Origin: Craterostigma plantagineum
Taxonomy: Eukaryota; Streptophyta; Magnoliopsida; Lamiales; Linderniaceae
Length of the DNA: 64,000 nucleotides
Assembly: GCA_027422505.1 (NCBI GenBank)
Contig: JAPQWV010000674.1
Coordinates: 124,001-188,000 of the forward strand
Reading direction: 5' to 3'
Shown piece after piece: positions 1 to 9,004 of this stretch. The position numbers and the translations under genes were made by a program. How positions within the stretch are numbered: the first letter of the stretch is position 1; each line of letters opens with the position of its first letter. The notes beneath the pieces are model-generated. The model made no database searches, was not told where the DNA came from, and saw only the letters and a list, made by a program, of their open reading frames with translations.

Positions 1-796
1 GATGCATTTTGCAAGTTGAGTGGGAGGTGATGTCGGGATTCGCGAGCCGGAAACTCGTCGGAGATCGCCGGAATCCGCCGGAGAAGGAGCAAGGTTGAAC
101 TGCGCTGAAGAGCTGAGCTGAAACTGATGTATTGCTGAAGTTGAGTCGCGATCAACAGTGGCCATTGGATCTTCTTGGCGCGAGATCGTAGGGCGCTGAT
201 TTGAAGATGAGAGATCAAATTCCAGTCGTCAAATGGCGCGGGAAGCTAATCGGTGGCTCAGATTAAAAGAGAAAGACAGATGCGGATTAATAATCTCTGC
301 CGTTGGATCTGAATCGAACGGATCAGAATAAAGCCGGGTTTTTCACTTATAAAGGCGCATGCCCTTTGTGTTGGTCCACGTGAAATACACATGGCGACGC
401 GGCATTTGTAGGAGTGCTCGATCAGATAAAAGGGACGGCTGAGATTAAATACATGGCATGCTTATTAAGTGATCAGCTATTATGTATATATCAGTTTCGA
501 GAGTTCAAGTAGTGATATTTGAGAGCTGGTTCGTAGAGTGAGAATCACGGTGTGAGTTAAACACAAAAGTCGTAGAGGGACGACGGTGTACAATTCTTGT
601 GTTGTGATTAATACGAAAGGGAGCTCGGTTGATCCGTGGACGTAGGACAAAGATTGGGCCGAACCACGTTAAATCTGTCTCAAACAAGTGTGTTGAGTTG
701 CAGGTTTTGGCATCGATTGAGCTTGCGATTGCTCAGATCGATCCATAACTTTAGCATACATTGAAAACTCTATCTAAGGGTGCCATTTTCACAACA
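1..796 (+). repeat. 5' LTR of the Tnt1-like element (partial)
   Basis: Position 1 aligns with about 2423 in the downstream copy and the match continues to the shared terminal ACAACA at 796. A TATA-like CTTATAAAGG lies near 346 and a second TATATA run near 485; both are repeated in the 3' copy. The LTR boundary is set by the loss of similarity after CACAACA, where the internal sequence begins AGTGGTGCGG. Confidence 0.85.
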
Positions 797-815
797 AGTG
801 GTGCGGCGAGCGTGG
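797..815 (+). promoter_or_regulatory. degenerate primer-binding site
   Basis: Copia LTRs are normally followed by TGGTATCAGAGC, complementary to the initiator tRNA-Met 3' end. Here the LTR is followed by AGTGGTGCGGCGAGC. The AGTGGT start fits, but the rest does not. Either the site has decayed or the element used a different primer. Confidence 0.45.
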
Positions 816-841
816 ATCGAAGGAGCTCGATTCCCGAGAAG

Positions 842-1446
842 ATGGATACGATGACTAAACTAGAGATGAAAGTTTTCAATGGGGTGAATGATTTAGGGCT
901 GTGGAAGCTGAAAATGAAGGCCATGTTGGTTGAGAAAGGCTTAGAGGAAGCCTTGAAGCCGGATGCGGAGATGGAACCTAGCACTTTAACTGCAGATGCG
1001 AAGAAAAAGATTAAAGAGAAGGCGTATTCAGCTCTCATTCTTAGCTTATCGGATGGTGTGCTTCAAAAGGTTGCTGCTCAGACTTCGGTCGAGGCATTGT
1101 GGAAGAAGCTAGACTCCCTTTTCATGACCAAGTCCCTAGCAAGGAGGTTGTATCTCAAGCAAGCTCTGTATCGATTCCAAATGGAAGAAGGAACAACCAT
1201 TGAAGAGCAGCTCAATCAGTTTCAGAAGCTAATCCTTGATTTTCACATTGGAGAGGAAATCAAGGATGAGGATCAAGCTCTTTCGCTGCTCTGCTCTTTG
1301 CCAAAAACTTCCATGAGGATGGTGTTGAATATGCTGAGGTTTTGGCTGTCACGGAGCTTGAGAGGAGTGAAGAATGGGGACTCAGGGTCTAGTTTCCATA
1401 TAACGTGCAAGAGGGAGTGGTTGCATGACTTAAGGAGCCAAGGGAA
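842..1446 (+). pseudogene. gag joined to protease, nucleocapsid region deleted
   Basis: The frame opening at 842 encodes a UBN2/Retrotran_gag-type capsid of the Tnt1 kind, with a FNG..D..LWK..MKAML start, a W.KLDSLFMTKSL segment and a TIEEQLNQF segment. After about residue 180 (counted from 842) the gag similarity ends. The same frame runs into the copia protease active site, Asp-Ser-Gly at 1379-1387 followed by SSFHIT. No CCHC zinc knuckle lies between them, so several hundred bases of ancestral gag are missing. A frameshift near 1447 moves the rest of the protease into another frame. The frame is also open upstream to 761. Confidence 0.8.
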
Positions 1447-1457
1447 ACACAGTCAAG

Positions 1458-2081
1458 GTGGGAGATGCGAAATGCTTCGAGGTAAGTGGCTATGGTTCCG
1501 TGAGAATGAGGCTTGAAAATGGGGTGTTAAGCATCCTCAAGGATGTCAGGCATGTTTCTGAACTAAGGAGGAATCTTATATCCATTGGTGCTTTGGATAG
1601 GAGGGGATTTAACACCCAAATTGCAGCCGGGAAAATTTTGGTGAAAAAACAGAATCGGTTGATTTTGTCGGGCCGGAAAAGGCAGTTTATCTACGTGCTC
1701 GAGGGATGTTCCGTTGAGGCAAAGGCACACCATGAAACTAGAAAGTATGGTGATTCAAATGGTGTGGGGGAGCTGCCCCAGAAAGCTCGGGAAGAGGTAG
1801 AAACAGGCGGCTCAAAAGTGGAGCTCGCGGCTGCAAAACTGAAACCTGCTACTGACGAAAATCAGTGCGAGATGGTGACTTTGGACGAGATTTCCGAGCC
1901 CGAGATGGAGCTATATGTGCGAAGGGATGAAGGAACCTCAAGACCACATGGCAAGGATGGATATGAGGTGGAGAATAGCTCAAGCTCTGTGAAAGAAAAC
2001 GAGGGAAATTCGCCACAAGTCGGGCGGATAATTTTGTTGCAGATTCAGGTTTGGCTGCGAGGGAAGGCAAGAAGAAGATGA
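1458..2081 (+). pseudogene. protease C-terminal region followed by an unrecognised acidic tail
   Basis: The first ~90 codons match the Tnt1 protease/pre-integrase segment (VSGYGSVRMRLENG, then a DVRHV.ELRRNLIS.GALD block), in which the enzyme half-site is followed by the linker to integrase. The integrase HHCC domain that should come next is missing. From about 1740 the frame continues with an acidic, Glu/Lys-rich stretch I do not recognise, ending at 2081. It may be a fragment of another part of pol or the non-coding 3' region read through by chance. Confidence 0.6.
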
Positions 2082-2251
2082 TTTCTAGCTGCAGAAGAGT
2101 CCATGAGATGGCTCAAGAGGCTAGGGTGGAGGGTTCTTCGAGCCGAACGAAGGAAGTGAGCTCAAAGTATCGAGTCGATTCCAAGTGGGAAATTTCAATC
2201 CTACTTGGGGTCGGCAAGTTCACTCTTGAGGGTCGCAGCTCCTAGGGGAGC
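2082..2251 (+). other. 3' internal remnant of the Tnt1-like element
   Basis: This stretch lies between the last open frame and the 3' LTR. It contains the purine-rich CCTAGGGGAG just before 2252, a plausible polypurine tract for plus-strand priming. A second purine run (TTTGAGGGGG, near 2295) makes the LTR start uncertain by about 50 bases. No protein similarity is visible. Confidence 0.45.
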
Positions 2252-3194
2252 TGGTTGATCAACCGAGCAAGGGCGTATTGATCAAGGTGGAGCTTTGAGG
2301 GGGTTTCGAAGCTCGTGAAGATGGATTCTCAGAACTGAAAACAGAGTTGGGCCGTGGTTTTGGTGAACTTTGGGCGAACTTTTCTGGCGTGTTTGGGCAG
2401 AAATGGAGATTCTGGGTGTTGAGATCGCGAGTTTGCCATCTTGAGGTGGAGTTTGTCGGGAATGGCGAGTCGAAAACTCGCCGGAGATCGCCGGAATCTG
2501 CCGGAGAAGGAGCAAGGTTGAACTGCGCTGAAGAGCTGAGCTGAAACTGATGGATTGTTGAAGTTGAGTCGTGATCAACAGTGAACATTGGATCTTCTTG
2601 GCGCGACATCGTAGGGCGCTGATTTGAAGATGGGAGATCAAATTCCAGTCGTCAGATGGCGCAGGAAGCTAATCGGTGGCTCAGATTAAAAGAAAAAGAC
2701 AAATGCGGATTAATACTCTGCCGTTGGATCTGAATCGAACGGATCAGAATAAGGTCGGGTTTTTCACTTATAAAGGCGCATGCCCTTTGTGCTGGTTCAC
2801 GTGAAATACACATGGCGACGTGGCATCTGTAGGAGTGCTCGATCAGATAAAAGGGACGGCTAAGATTAAATACATAGCATGCTTATTAAGTGATCTGCTA
2901 TTATATATATCGGTTTCGAGAGTTCAAGTAGTGATCTTTGAAAGCTGGTAGTGTTTCGTAGAGTGAGAATCACGGTGTGAGTTAAACACAAAAGTTGTAG
3001 AGGGCACGACGGAGTACAATTCGGTTGATCCGTGGACGTAGGCCAAAGATTGGGCCGAACCACGTTAAATCTGTCTCAAACAAGTGTGTGTTGAGTTGCT
3101 GTTTTTGGCATCGATTGAGCTTGCAATTGCTCATATCGATCCATAACTTTAGCATACATTGAAAACTCTATCTAAGGGTGCCATTTTCACAACA
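2252..3194 (+). repeat. 3' LTR of the Tnt1-like element
   Basis: From about 2423 onward it matches positions 1-796, including the TATA-like block near 2770, and it ends at CACAACA (3194). Relative to the 5' copy it lacks ~31 bases near 3018. The left edge is placed after the purine tract and is approximate. Open frames on the minus strand (2259-2641) have no family similarity and are not called as genes. Confidence 0.75.
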
Positions 3195-3818
3195 GGTGAG
3201 ATAGAGTTCGCGAACTTGTAGGATATTTCACGAATTTGTCAACATCACGAATCCAAACTTACTTCTACAGAATTCGCGAAGTATATACGTATTATCATAT
3301 TAAAAATGCAATAATATACTATATATTATACTATATTATATACATATATATATAATTATATTGTTTCTCCCTTCAGATCATGCTGTCGAAAAATATTTCT
3401 CCACCTCAAAAGATGCGTATTGGATTTGAAAAATTGTTCGAATCTCTTTCCCTAAATTCACGCAATTTTAGTTTGCTCCTTCTAAAAGTTTAATTAATGC
3501 TCCCTATTAAAACAAATATAAGGGTTGGTTTTCTTTTAAAATAAAAGAGTAGCTACCCCTCAAAATAAGCTCATTTTAGAAAAAATGGTATTTATCATTT
3601 CATTGCAGAATATGCGTTGTGAATTTCAAAACATACGTAAAGCTAAACGCTCTGGAAATTTCAAAATAATCTCTTTAAAAAATGTACCCTTTAGAAAAAC
3701 ATAGGCATTTATCAATTCAGCTCATATGCATACGTAAAAGCTAAACGCTCAGGAAATCTGGAGTTCGTATGCATAATGAAAATGTACCCATAAAAGGATA
3801 TTTATGCTTTTCTGCTTA
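3195..3818. other. AT-rich region with a diverged direct repeat
   Basis: No gene is visible. An (AT)-rich run occupies about 3310-3360. Two diverged copies of a segment containing GCTAAACGCTC..GAAAT and a downstream AATGTACCC occur near 3640-3695 and 3735-3790, roughly 95 bases apart. This looks like host filler between two insertions. Confidence 0.6.
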
Positions 3819-4167
3819 TGTAGAATATACTTTGTAATTGTTCTTTGATTTCATTGGCTGTCTTCGTAGATTGGGGCTTTTATTGTAATTGTCCTTAGTT
3901 TAGGACCTAGCTTGTTATTTATACCAAGTACGTTTGGTATAAATACTTCGACAAACATTGAGCTTAATAGAGAATTTTAGTCAATAGATCCGAAAGGCTT
4001 GCAAATCAAATTCTAGAGAGAAAATAAGAATTCATTCTCTCACTACTCCAAATCTCTCTCGAAGCTCAACGAAAGGTTTTCGATCGAAATCTAATTCTTC
4101 ATAATTCTAATCGATTGCCTTAGATTTCAAGTCTAGGATCCAGGAGTTGATAAACTAAGACCTAACA
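3819..4167 (+). repeat. 5' LTR of element A
   Basis: It starts TGTAGAATAT and ends GGACC-like CCTAACA, followed one base later by the primer-binding site. The same start and end occur in LTRs at 15644, 34840 (minus), 37854 (minus), 38535 (minus) and 51400. A TATA box (GGTATAAATA) lies within an inverted repeat at 3916-3945. Confidence 0.93.
3916..3945. promoter_or_regulatory. TATA box inside a 12-bp inverted repeat (LTR promoter)
   Basis: TATTTATACCAA and TTGGTATAAATA form perfect 12-bp arms with a 6-base spacer, giving a TATA element on each strand. Equivalent structures are present in the LTRs of B (15740-15769), E (34716-34745), C (37711-37758, longer spacer) and, with one mismatch, D (about 51497-51524). 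Confidence 0.75.
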
Positions 4168-4169
4168 AT

Positions 4170-4181
4170 TGGTATCAGAGA
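4170..4181 (+). promoter_or_regulatory. primer-binding site of element A
   Basis: TGGTATCAGAGA begins two bases after the LTR. It differs by its last base from the plant copia site TGGTATCAGAGC, complementary to initiator tRNA-Met. Confidence 0.9.
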
Positions 4182-5510
4182 AGATTCGTTCTGTATTGAA
4201 TCGAAAATTATTAGAATTGGATCGAAATTCATTTCTGTTACTGATCCATCGAAGAACAGTTTGGCGCGAAATTCAATTTCGATCTAATAGCTTAAATTCT
4301 GTGCTTATCTGAGTTGAATTTGATGTTTTTGTGCTCGCATAAGTAGCTTAAATCAATCAGGAATAGATCGGTAGCAATCAGAATCATGATTTAGGCATAA
4401 TTTTTTATTATGTGATTTTACTGTTTGCGCGATGAACAGTGTGAACGTGTTATGAATTTTGAAAAATTGAATATTATTTGCTTTGAACATGTTTAATCTT
4501 CTGTTTGTGATCAGGATTTCGAGCATATACCTGCAATTTCATCGATTAATTTTCAGTATCTGCTTGAATTAAATGTTAAATTGTATTCTATGACTGTTTG
4601 ATTAATTTCATTTTTTCTCGCTAAGTTCTTCAATCAGGATTAATTTCTCGATCGAAAAACTGCGTGCGAAAATTTTTTTAATTAGGAATACTGAAGTCGC
4701 TGTTGTCAAGAGCGTTTTTAGTAGAAAAATTTTTCGAGCTTAATATTTTTCGACGAGAATTGACGATTTTGACCCCGCGCAGATCTTTTTCTCTCGAAAA
4801 ACTTTTCGATCAGACATTTCGGTCAACATATTAATTTTGACTCAGCGAGAAACTCCATTGGGTACTGCTCGACGACCAAAATCAATTGCCGCATCGCATA
4901 ACTTTTTCGACCGCCGGATTTCGATCAAATTTTCAAAATTCAGTTTGACTGAGGACATATGGGCAGGACTACCTCCGAACCGAACGGGATCAGATTGTTT
5001 ACAGTCTGATAACTGGACCGATAGATTTAACAACGCCACGTGTCTTCTAGATTTTTCTTCAATCGAAAATCTAGCGCAAAATTGAAACTGTGTACTCGAA
5101 AAATTTTGTCAACTTCTTGATTCAAAATTTTGAAAAAGTCTACATTTTGATTTTCGGTCAACAAATTTTTTGACGATTAAATATTTCGATCACCTAACTT
5201 CACGAGTCAATTTGACGATTGAGTTCACTATTTAAACAGTTTCTCAACGCAAAATTACATTCGAATCGAAATTTTATTTTCGCTCAAAATTATTTTCTTG
5301 AACAGTACTAGGCGCGCAAAATCAGTAACACTATTCTTAAATGAACGAAATTATTTTTTGTCAAACTTTAAAGGTTGAATCAAAAATAATTCTCGATCGT
5401 TCTTTTAAAATCAAATGCTACTAGCAAATTTGTTACTTGTGAAGCACGTCACATCATTCTTCTAATCATCAAAACAATAAACAAAGATCCTACATCAACT
5501 CAAGAAAAAT
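4182..5510 (+). other. untranslated leader of element A
   Basis: About 1.3 kb of AT-rich sequence without a credible gene. It is strikingly rich in TTTTTCGA, TCGAAAAA and CGATCGAAA words. Leaders of C and D match it along their length, and those of B, E and H share its style. Short open frames here (for example 4837-5085) are not conserved as protein. Confidence 0.75.
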
Positions 5511-5894
5511 ATGGAATGGATGCTTAAATCTGTTGGTAATGACAACCGTCCCCCGATTCTCAAGAGAGGCGAATACACAGTATGGCGAAGCCGCTTTCTG
5601 AATTTTATAGAGCTAAAAGATCAAGCAGAAGACCTTCTCTTATCACTTGAGCAAGGTCCAGCTCAGTTCTGGGTAAATGTACCCGATGACAACACAGCTA
5701 ATCCTCCAATTCCTGCCTCTAGACGACTCAAAGAGCCTAGAGAATACACAGCAAAGGAAAGAGTGAGAGCTAAGGCTATTCTGATAGCCAAGAACACTCT
5801 AATGCAAGGCATCCCAAACGACATTTATCGCCAGATCGACAGCATTCCTACAGCTAAGGGAATGTGGGATGAGTTGCGTAAGATGATTCAAAGC
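5511..5894 (+). pseudogene. gag N-terminal domain, first copy (C/D-type)
   Basis: It encodes the start of gag as in C and D: a GNDNRPPILKRGEYTVW segment, a LSLEQGPAQFWV segment, and a MQGIPNDIYRQID..PTAKGMWDEL block. This is the UBN2-like capsid domain. An indel near the original start moves the conserved MDAYSLGN beginning out of frame, so translation would have to start at 5511 or 5520. After about residue 128 it jumps into a second, slightly different copy of the same domain. Confidence 0.8.
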
Positions 5895-6561
5895 CGGTCA
5901 TCTTGCAACGCGGTGAATATACAGTCTCGAGAAGCCGCTTCCTAAACTGCATACCTCTGAAAGATCAAGCCAAAATTTATTGCAGTCACTCGAAGAGGGA
6001 CCTGCACAGTTTTGGGTCACCATAGCCGGTGATGACACGGCTACTCCTCAAATTCCCGCTACTAGGCAACTTAAGGAGCCTAGGGAATACTCTATCGAGG
6101 AAAAGGCCCGCGCGAAGGTTGATCTGGTAGCCATGAACACACTCATGCAAGGCATCCCCAATGACATCTATAGACAGATAGACAGCCTCCCAACGGCTAA
6201 GGGAATGTGGGATGAGTTGCATTGGATGATGCAGAGGATGGAAGTAGGCATCAAGGCCAAAAAGGCGAATATTCACACTGCTTATGACTCCTAAGCAAAG
6301 CCAGAGGAGAGCCTATATGATATATATCAAAGATATCTCACTCTTCTCAACGAGATGAGGAAGATAAAAATCTCGAAAACGAACAAGGAAACAAATATCA
6401 GATTTCTATCCTCTCTGCCTTCGGACTTGAAAAAGATATCCACTCAACTTAGATAAAACAAAGATATGAAGGAGTTGGATATATATGCAGTTTTTGATAA
6501 TCTCGCCCAACACGAGGAAGATGTTTGCGAGACTCAGAGAGAGCAGAAGGGCAAACAGGTT
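5895..6561 (+). pseudogene. gag N-terminal domain, second copy (B-type)
   Basis: The same capsid region restarts here, now with the QSLEEGPAQFWV and EYSIEEKARAK spelling seen in element B at 17098-17230. It is broken by a stop near 5945 and another at 6292-6294, then continues through a LLNEMRKI and LSSLP segment to the insertion point of the solo LTR. A thus carries two gag starts from two subfamilies head to tail, best explained by template switching or unequal recombination. Confidence 0.8.
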
Positions 6562-6566
6562 GACAA
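6562..6566. repeat. target-site duplication GACAA (left)
   Basis: GACAA precedes TGTCAGGACC and is repeated at 10714-10718 after the terminal GTGCTACA. The joined gag sequence is continuous across the two copies. Confidence 0.93.
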
Positions 6567-7120
6567 TGTCAGGACCCAAAGTCCTAGCTACCTATTCTAA
6601 CGCTATCCTAGGTGCCTAACGATGATTTGTTTGAAAGACATGCAGAAATGCGTACGAAATTTTTCCTTTCCATTTATATAATGGAACATCGTTCTTTACA
6701 CGTCAAAAAAATGCTTCGAATTCCTAGTTACATGTAAAACATAATTACACGGGTAGTGTCTACATGTGCAACAAAAGAATTCCTATGCGCCCGGCCTCAC
6801 AGGTCGTCATCCATGCACACACTTCCACCCCAAAAGCTGCTGGAAGCTTCAAAAGATTTGTCTTACCACCTAAGCGATCACGTACCGTGGTCGCGTGTAC
6901 CTACAACACATAACGTAAGGGATGAACGATGTGCTCAGTAAGTAGCAATCATGCATGACATGCACGTGATAAAACCTTGCAAAGGCAACCCCGGCCAGTG
7001 CATCTTGCGTCTTATAGATCAGACTCAATCTCATATCTTTTATGTTAGTGCCCTTGGCAGACTTTGACCCAGGCGTACACCGTAAAGAGCTCTAATCCAA
7101 CAACGGGCACTAGCCCAAAG

Positions 7121-7310
7121 TATGAGGGCATCAACCCAACCATACTAAAGCATGAGGGCATCAACCCAACCACGCTAATCAGGGATATAAGGGAATCAAC
7201 CCAACCATGAGGGCATCAACCCAACCATAGTAATCCCCCGATGCATCAACGTCGTTCGTATGCTGGCGACGCATCAACGTCGCCGACGGTACATCAACGC
7301 CGTCCATGTG
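7121..7310. repeat. short tandem repeats within the solo LTR
   Basis: The word GAGGGCATCAACCCAACCA recurs four to five times, then GCATCAACGYCG about three times. The reverse complement of the same array is in the related LTR at about 27840-28040. The repeats are part of the LTR family and not a CRISPR array, since the spacers are also repeated. Confidence 0.75.
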
Positions 7311-7413
7311 CCCCGAAAGTCGCTCCGTACTTAACTTACAACTTGATTGCTCACCTCGGCAATTATTTTTCGCTATTTGCGACATAATCATGCACCACTA
7401 GTACAGAAATAAA

Positions 7414-7567
7414 CATGGGCGACGGTTGTTATAAGCCATGGGCGACGGTTTATGTGCGTCGCCCAGAGTCCCGTCGCCCATGTGCATGATTTTGGGCGAT
7501 GGGTGTGCAGCCGTCGCCGAATACAGGTTATGGGCGATGGTTGTTAGTAACAACCGTCGCCCAAAAC
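7414..7567. repeat. left subterminal repeats of the CACTA element
   Basis: Direct and inverted copies of GGGCGACGGTTGT and its complement alternate, so pairs can fold into hairpins. In autonomous CACTA relatives such subterminal repeats are the transposase-binding sites. Confidence 0.75.
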
Positions 7568-7589
7568 ATCAACTGAAAATACAAAAAAT

Positions 7590-8080
7590 GCCGCCGCGCC
7601 GACAGCACCGCCACTCCCAGATCCGCCTTCGCCAGCCACCCCCATAGGAAGTCCGGCACCGTCGTCCCATGGAGGCCGATCCACGTGGAGGGGTAGGACG
7701 TCGTCTTCTGCGCTGGTCGTCGGGATTTTCGCTGCCGGCTCGTCGTCGCCTCCGCCTCGTCGTCGCTGCCAGCTCGTCGCCGCCATCGCCTCGTTGCCCA
7801 GATCCGCCACCACCGCGCTGCCCAGATCCGCCACCAACTCGACTTCCGCTGCCCAAATCTTCCACCGACGGGATTTTTGTTGCCCAGATCCGCTGCGCTG
7901 GCCAGATCCACCACAGCCGCGCTGCCCAGATCTGCCACCAACTCGACTTCCGCTGCCCAGATCTTCCACCGACGGGATTTTCGCTGCCCAGATCTACCAC
8001 TTCCGCTACCTTTCATCCCCATATCCGCCATTGCCATCCTCACCTCCGATGCATCCTTCCTATCGCCATACTGCTGTAGA
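7590..8080. repeat. GC-rich core with ~104-bp tandem duplication
   Basis: This block is far richer in G+C than its surroundings and is built from CTGCCCAGATC-type units. Copies starting at 7818 and 7922 repeat with a ~104-base period. Long open frames exist on both strands (for example + 7669-8079 and - 7528-8043), because the repeat lacks stop codons in most frames. The predicted Pro/Cys/Arg-rich products match no family I know. It could be a captured host fragment that was duplicated, but no domain supports this. Confidence 0.6.
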
Positions 8081-8274
8081 GAATAGAAGGAAAAAAAAAG
8101 GACTATGAAGTTAAGAAAAAACAGAAGAAGAAGTAGAGAAAAAAGAAAACAGAAGGACTAGATGAAGATAAGAAAAACGAATATGACGAGAAGAGAAAGA
8201 AGAGAAAGAGAGAGGATGAAAAGAGAGAGGAGAATAAAATAGGGTTTAAAATTTTTCAGAATCCCGCTATAGAC

Positions 8275-8612
8275 TATGGGCGACGGTTGAGACAGAAAAA
8301 CTGTCGCCTATACTCATGTTAAAAAAACAAATAAAATTTATAAAAAAAATGTGGAATGGGCGACGGTTGTTTTGGGGCAGCCGTCGCCTATACTCATGTT
8401 AAAAAAAATAAAAAAAAAATTCTGTAGATCATGGGCGACGGTTGTTATGGAGAAACCGTCGCCGGAGCCTTTCGTCAATTATAGGCGACGGTTGTGGATA
8501 AGAAACCGTCGCCTATGATGAACAAGAACTAACAAAATTACAAAAGTGCCACCGCGTCCACTATAGGCGACGGTTTTTGAGGAAGCGTCGACGAAGTTGC
8601 CGTCGCCTATGT
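8275..8612. repeat. right subterminal repeats of the CACTA element
   Basis: Five hairpin-like pairs of GGCGACGGTT and its complement are separated by AT-rich spacers with CTCATGTTAAAAAAA. They mirror those at the left end. Confidence 0.75.
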
Positions 8613-9004
8613 ATCATTTTCTACTAGTGCACGCTAATCATCTTATTACCCCCAAGTGTTTCGTGCATGCTCGTGCGTATGCGTAATGCGTTAATGCCAT
8701 AATGCTTACAAATACCATGAATCATATCATACAAATACACATAAGCACGTAAGCACCTCATCACGTAATCACATAATTTAAGCACATACACACATGTTAT
8801 GGATTTCCACTTACCTGTCGTCCATCTAATTTTAGCTACTTGCCCTGTGGATTCTCCTAATTGTCGACCTTAGGCATAAACACTAAGGTTAGTATGCTTA
8901 ATTAAATTTAGTTAATTAATTAAGGGCTTGAAAATTCCTAAGTTGTGAACACATTCTAAGAATGCTAGTTAAATTCGTGAAGTCTAGTTAAATTTTTACT
9001 AAGT

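Larger units (their letters stand above)
1..3194 (+). mobile_element. Tnt1-like Ty1/copia element, internally deleted (left end outside window)
   Basis: Two copies of a long terminal sequence (1-796 and about 2252-3194) flank a short internal region that keeps gag and protease pieces only. Both copies share a run of GC-rich then AT-rich sequence and finish with the same CATTTTCACAACA end, as LTRs do. Integrase, reverse transcriptase and RNase H are absent, so the unit is non-autonomous. The first ~170 bases of the 5' LTR lie outside the window, so its target-site duplication cannot be read. The LTRs differ by many substitutions and one ~31-bp indel, which argues against a recent insertion. 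Confidence 0.85.
7396..8629. mobile_element. non-autonomous CACTA (En/Spm-like) DNA transposon
   Basis: The ends are CACTAGTACAGAAAT and, on the opposite strand, CACTAGTAGAAAATG. These imperfect terminal inverted repeats extend about 30 bp into a GGCGACGG motif. A 3-bp duplication CAC (7393-7395 and 8630-8632) flanks it, as expected for CACTA elements. The related solo LTR at about 27750 has the uninterrupted site with a single CAC. At 1234 bp, with no transposase similarity, it must have been mobilised in trans. Subterminal regions carry many copies of GGCGACGG in both orientations. Confidence 0.9.

Noticed and set aside
2259..2641. Two minus-strand frames of ~116-119 codons in the Tnt1-like LTR
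   Set aside because: They lie wholly inside the LTR, overlap each other in different frames, and the 5' LTR copy does not preserve them.
4170..4181. tRNA gene signal near LTR ends
   Set aside because: TGGTATCAGAGC is only the complement of a tRNA 3' end used as primer site. No cloverleaf can be drawn around it.
7121..7310. Regularly spaced repeats resembling a CRISPR array
   Set aside because: The spacers are themselves repeated or absent and the sequence belongs to a plant LTR family also present at 27840-28040.
7528..8108. Five overlapping open frames of 69-171 codons on both strands
   Set aside because: They arise from a stop-poor GC-rich tandem repeat inside a CACTA element. No frame is favoured and no domain is visible.
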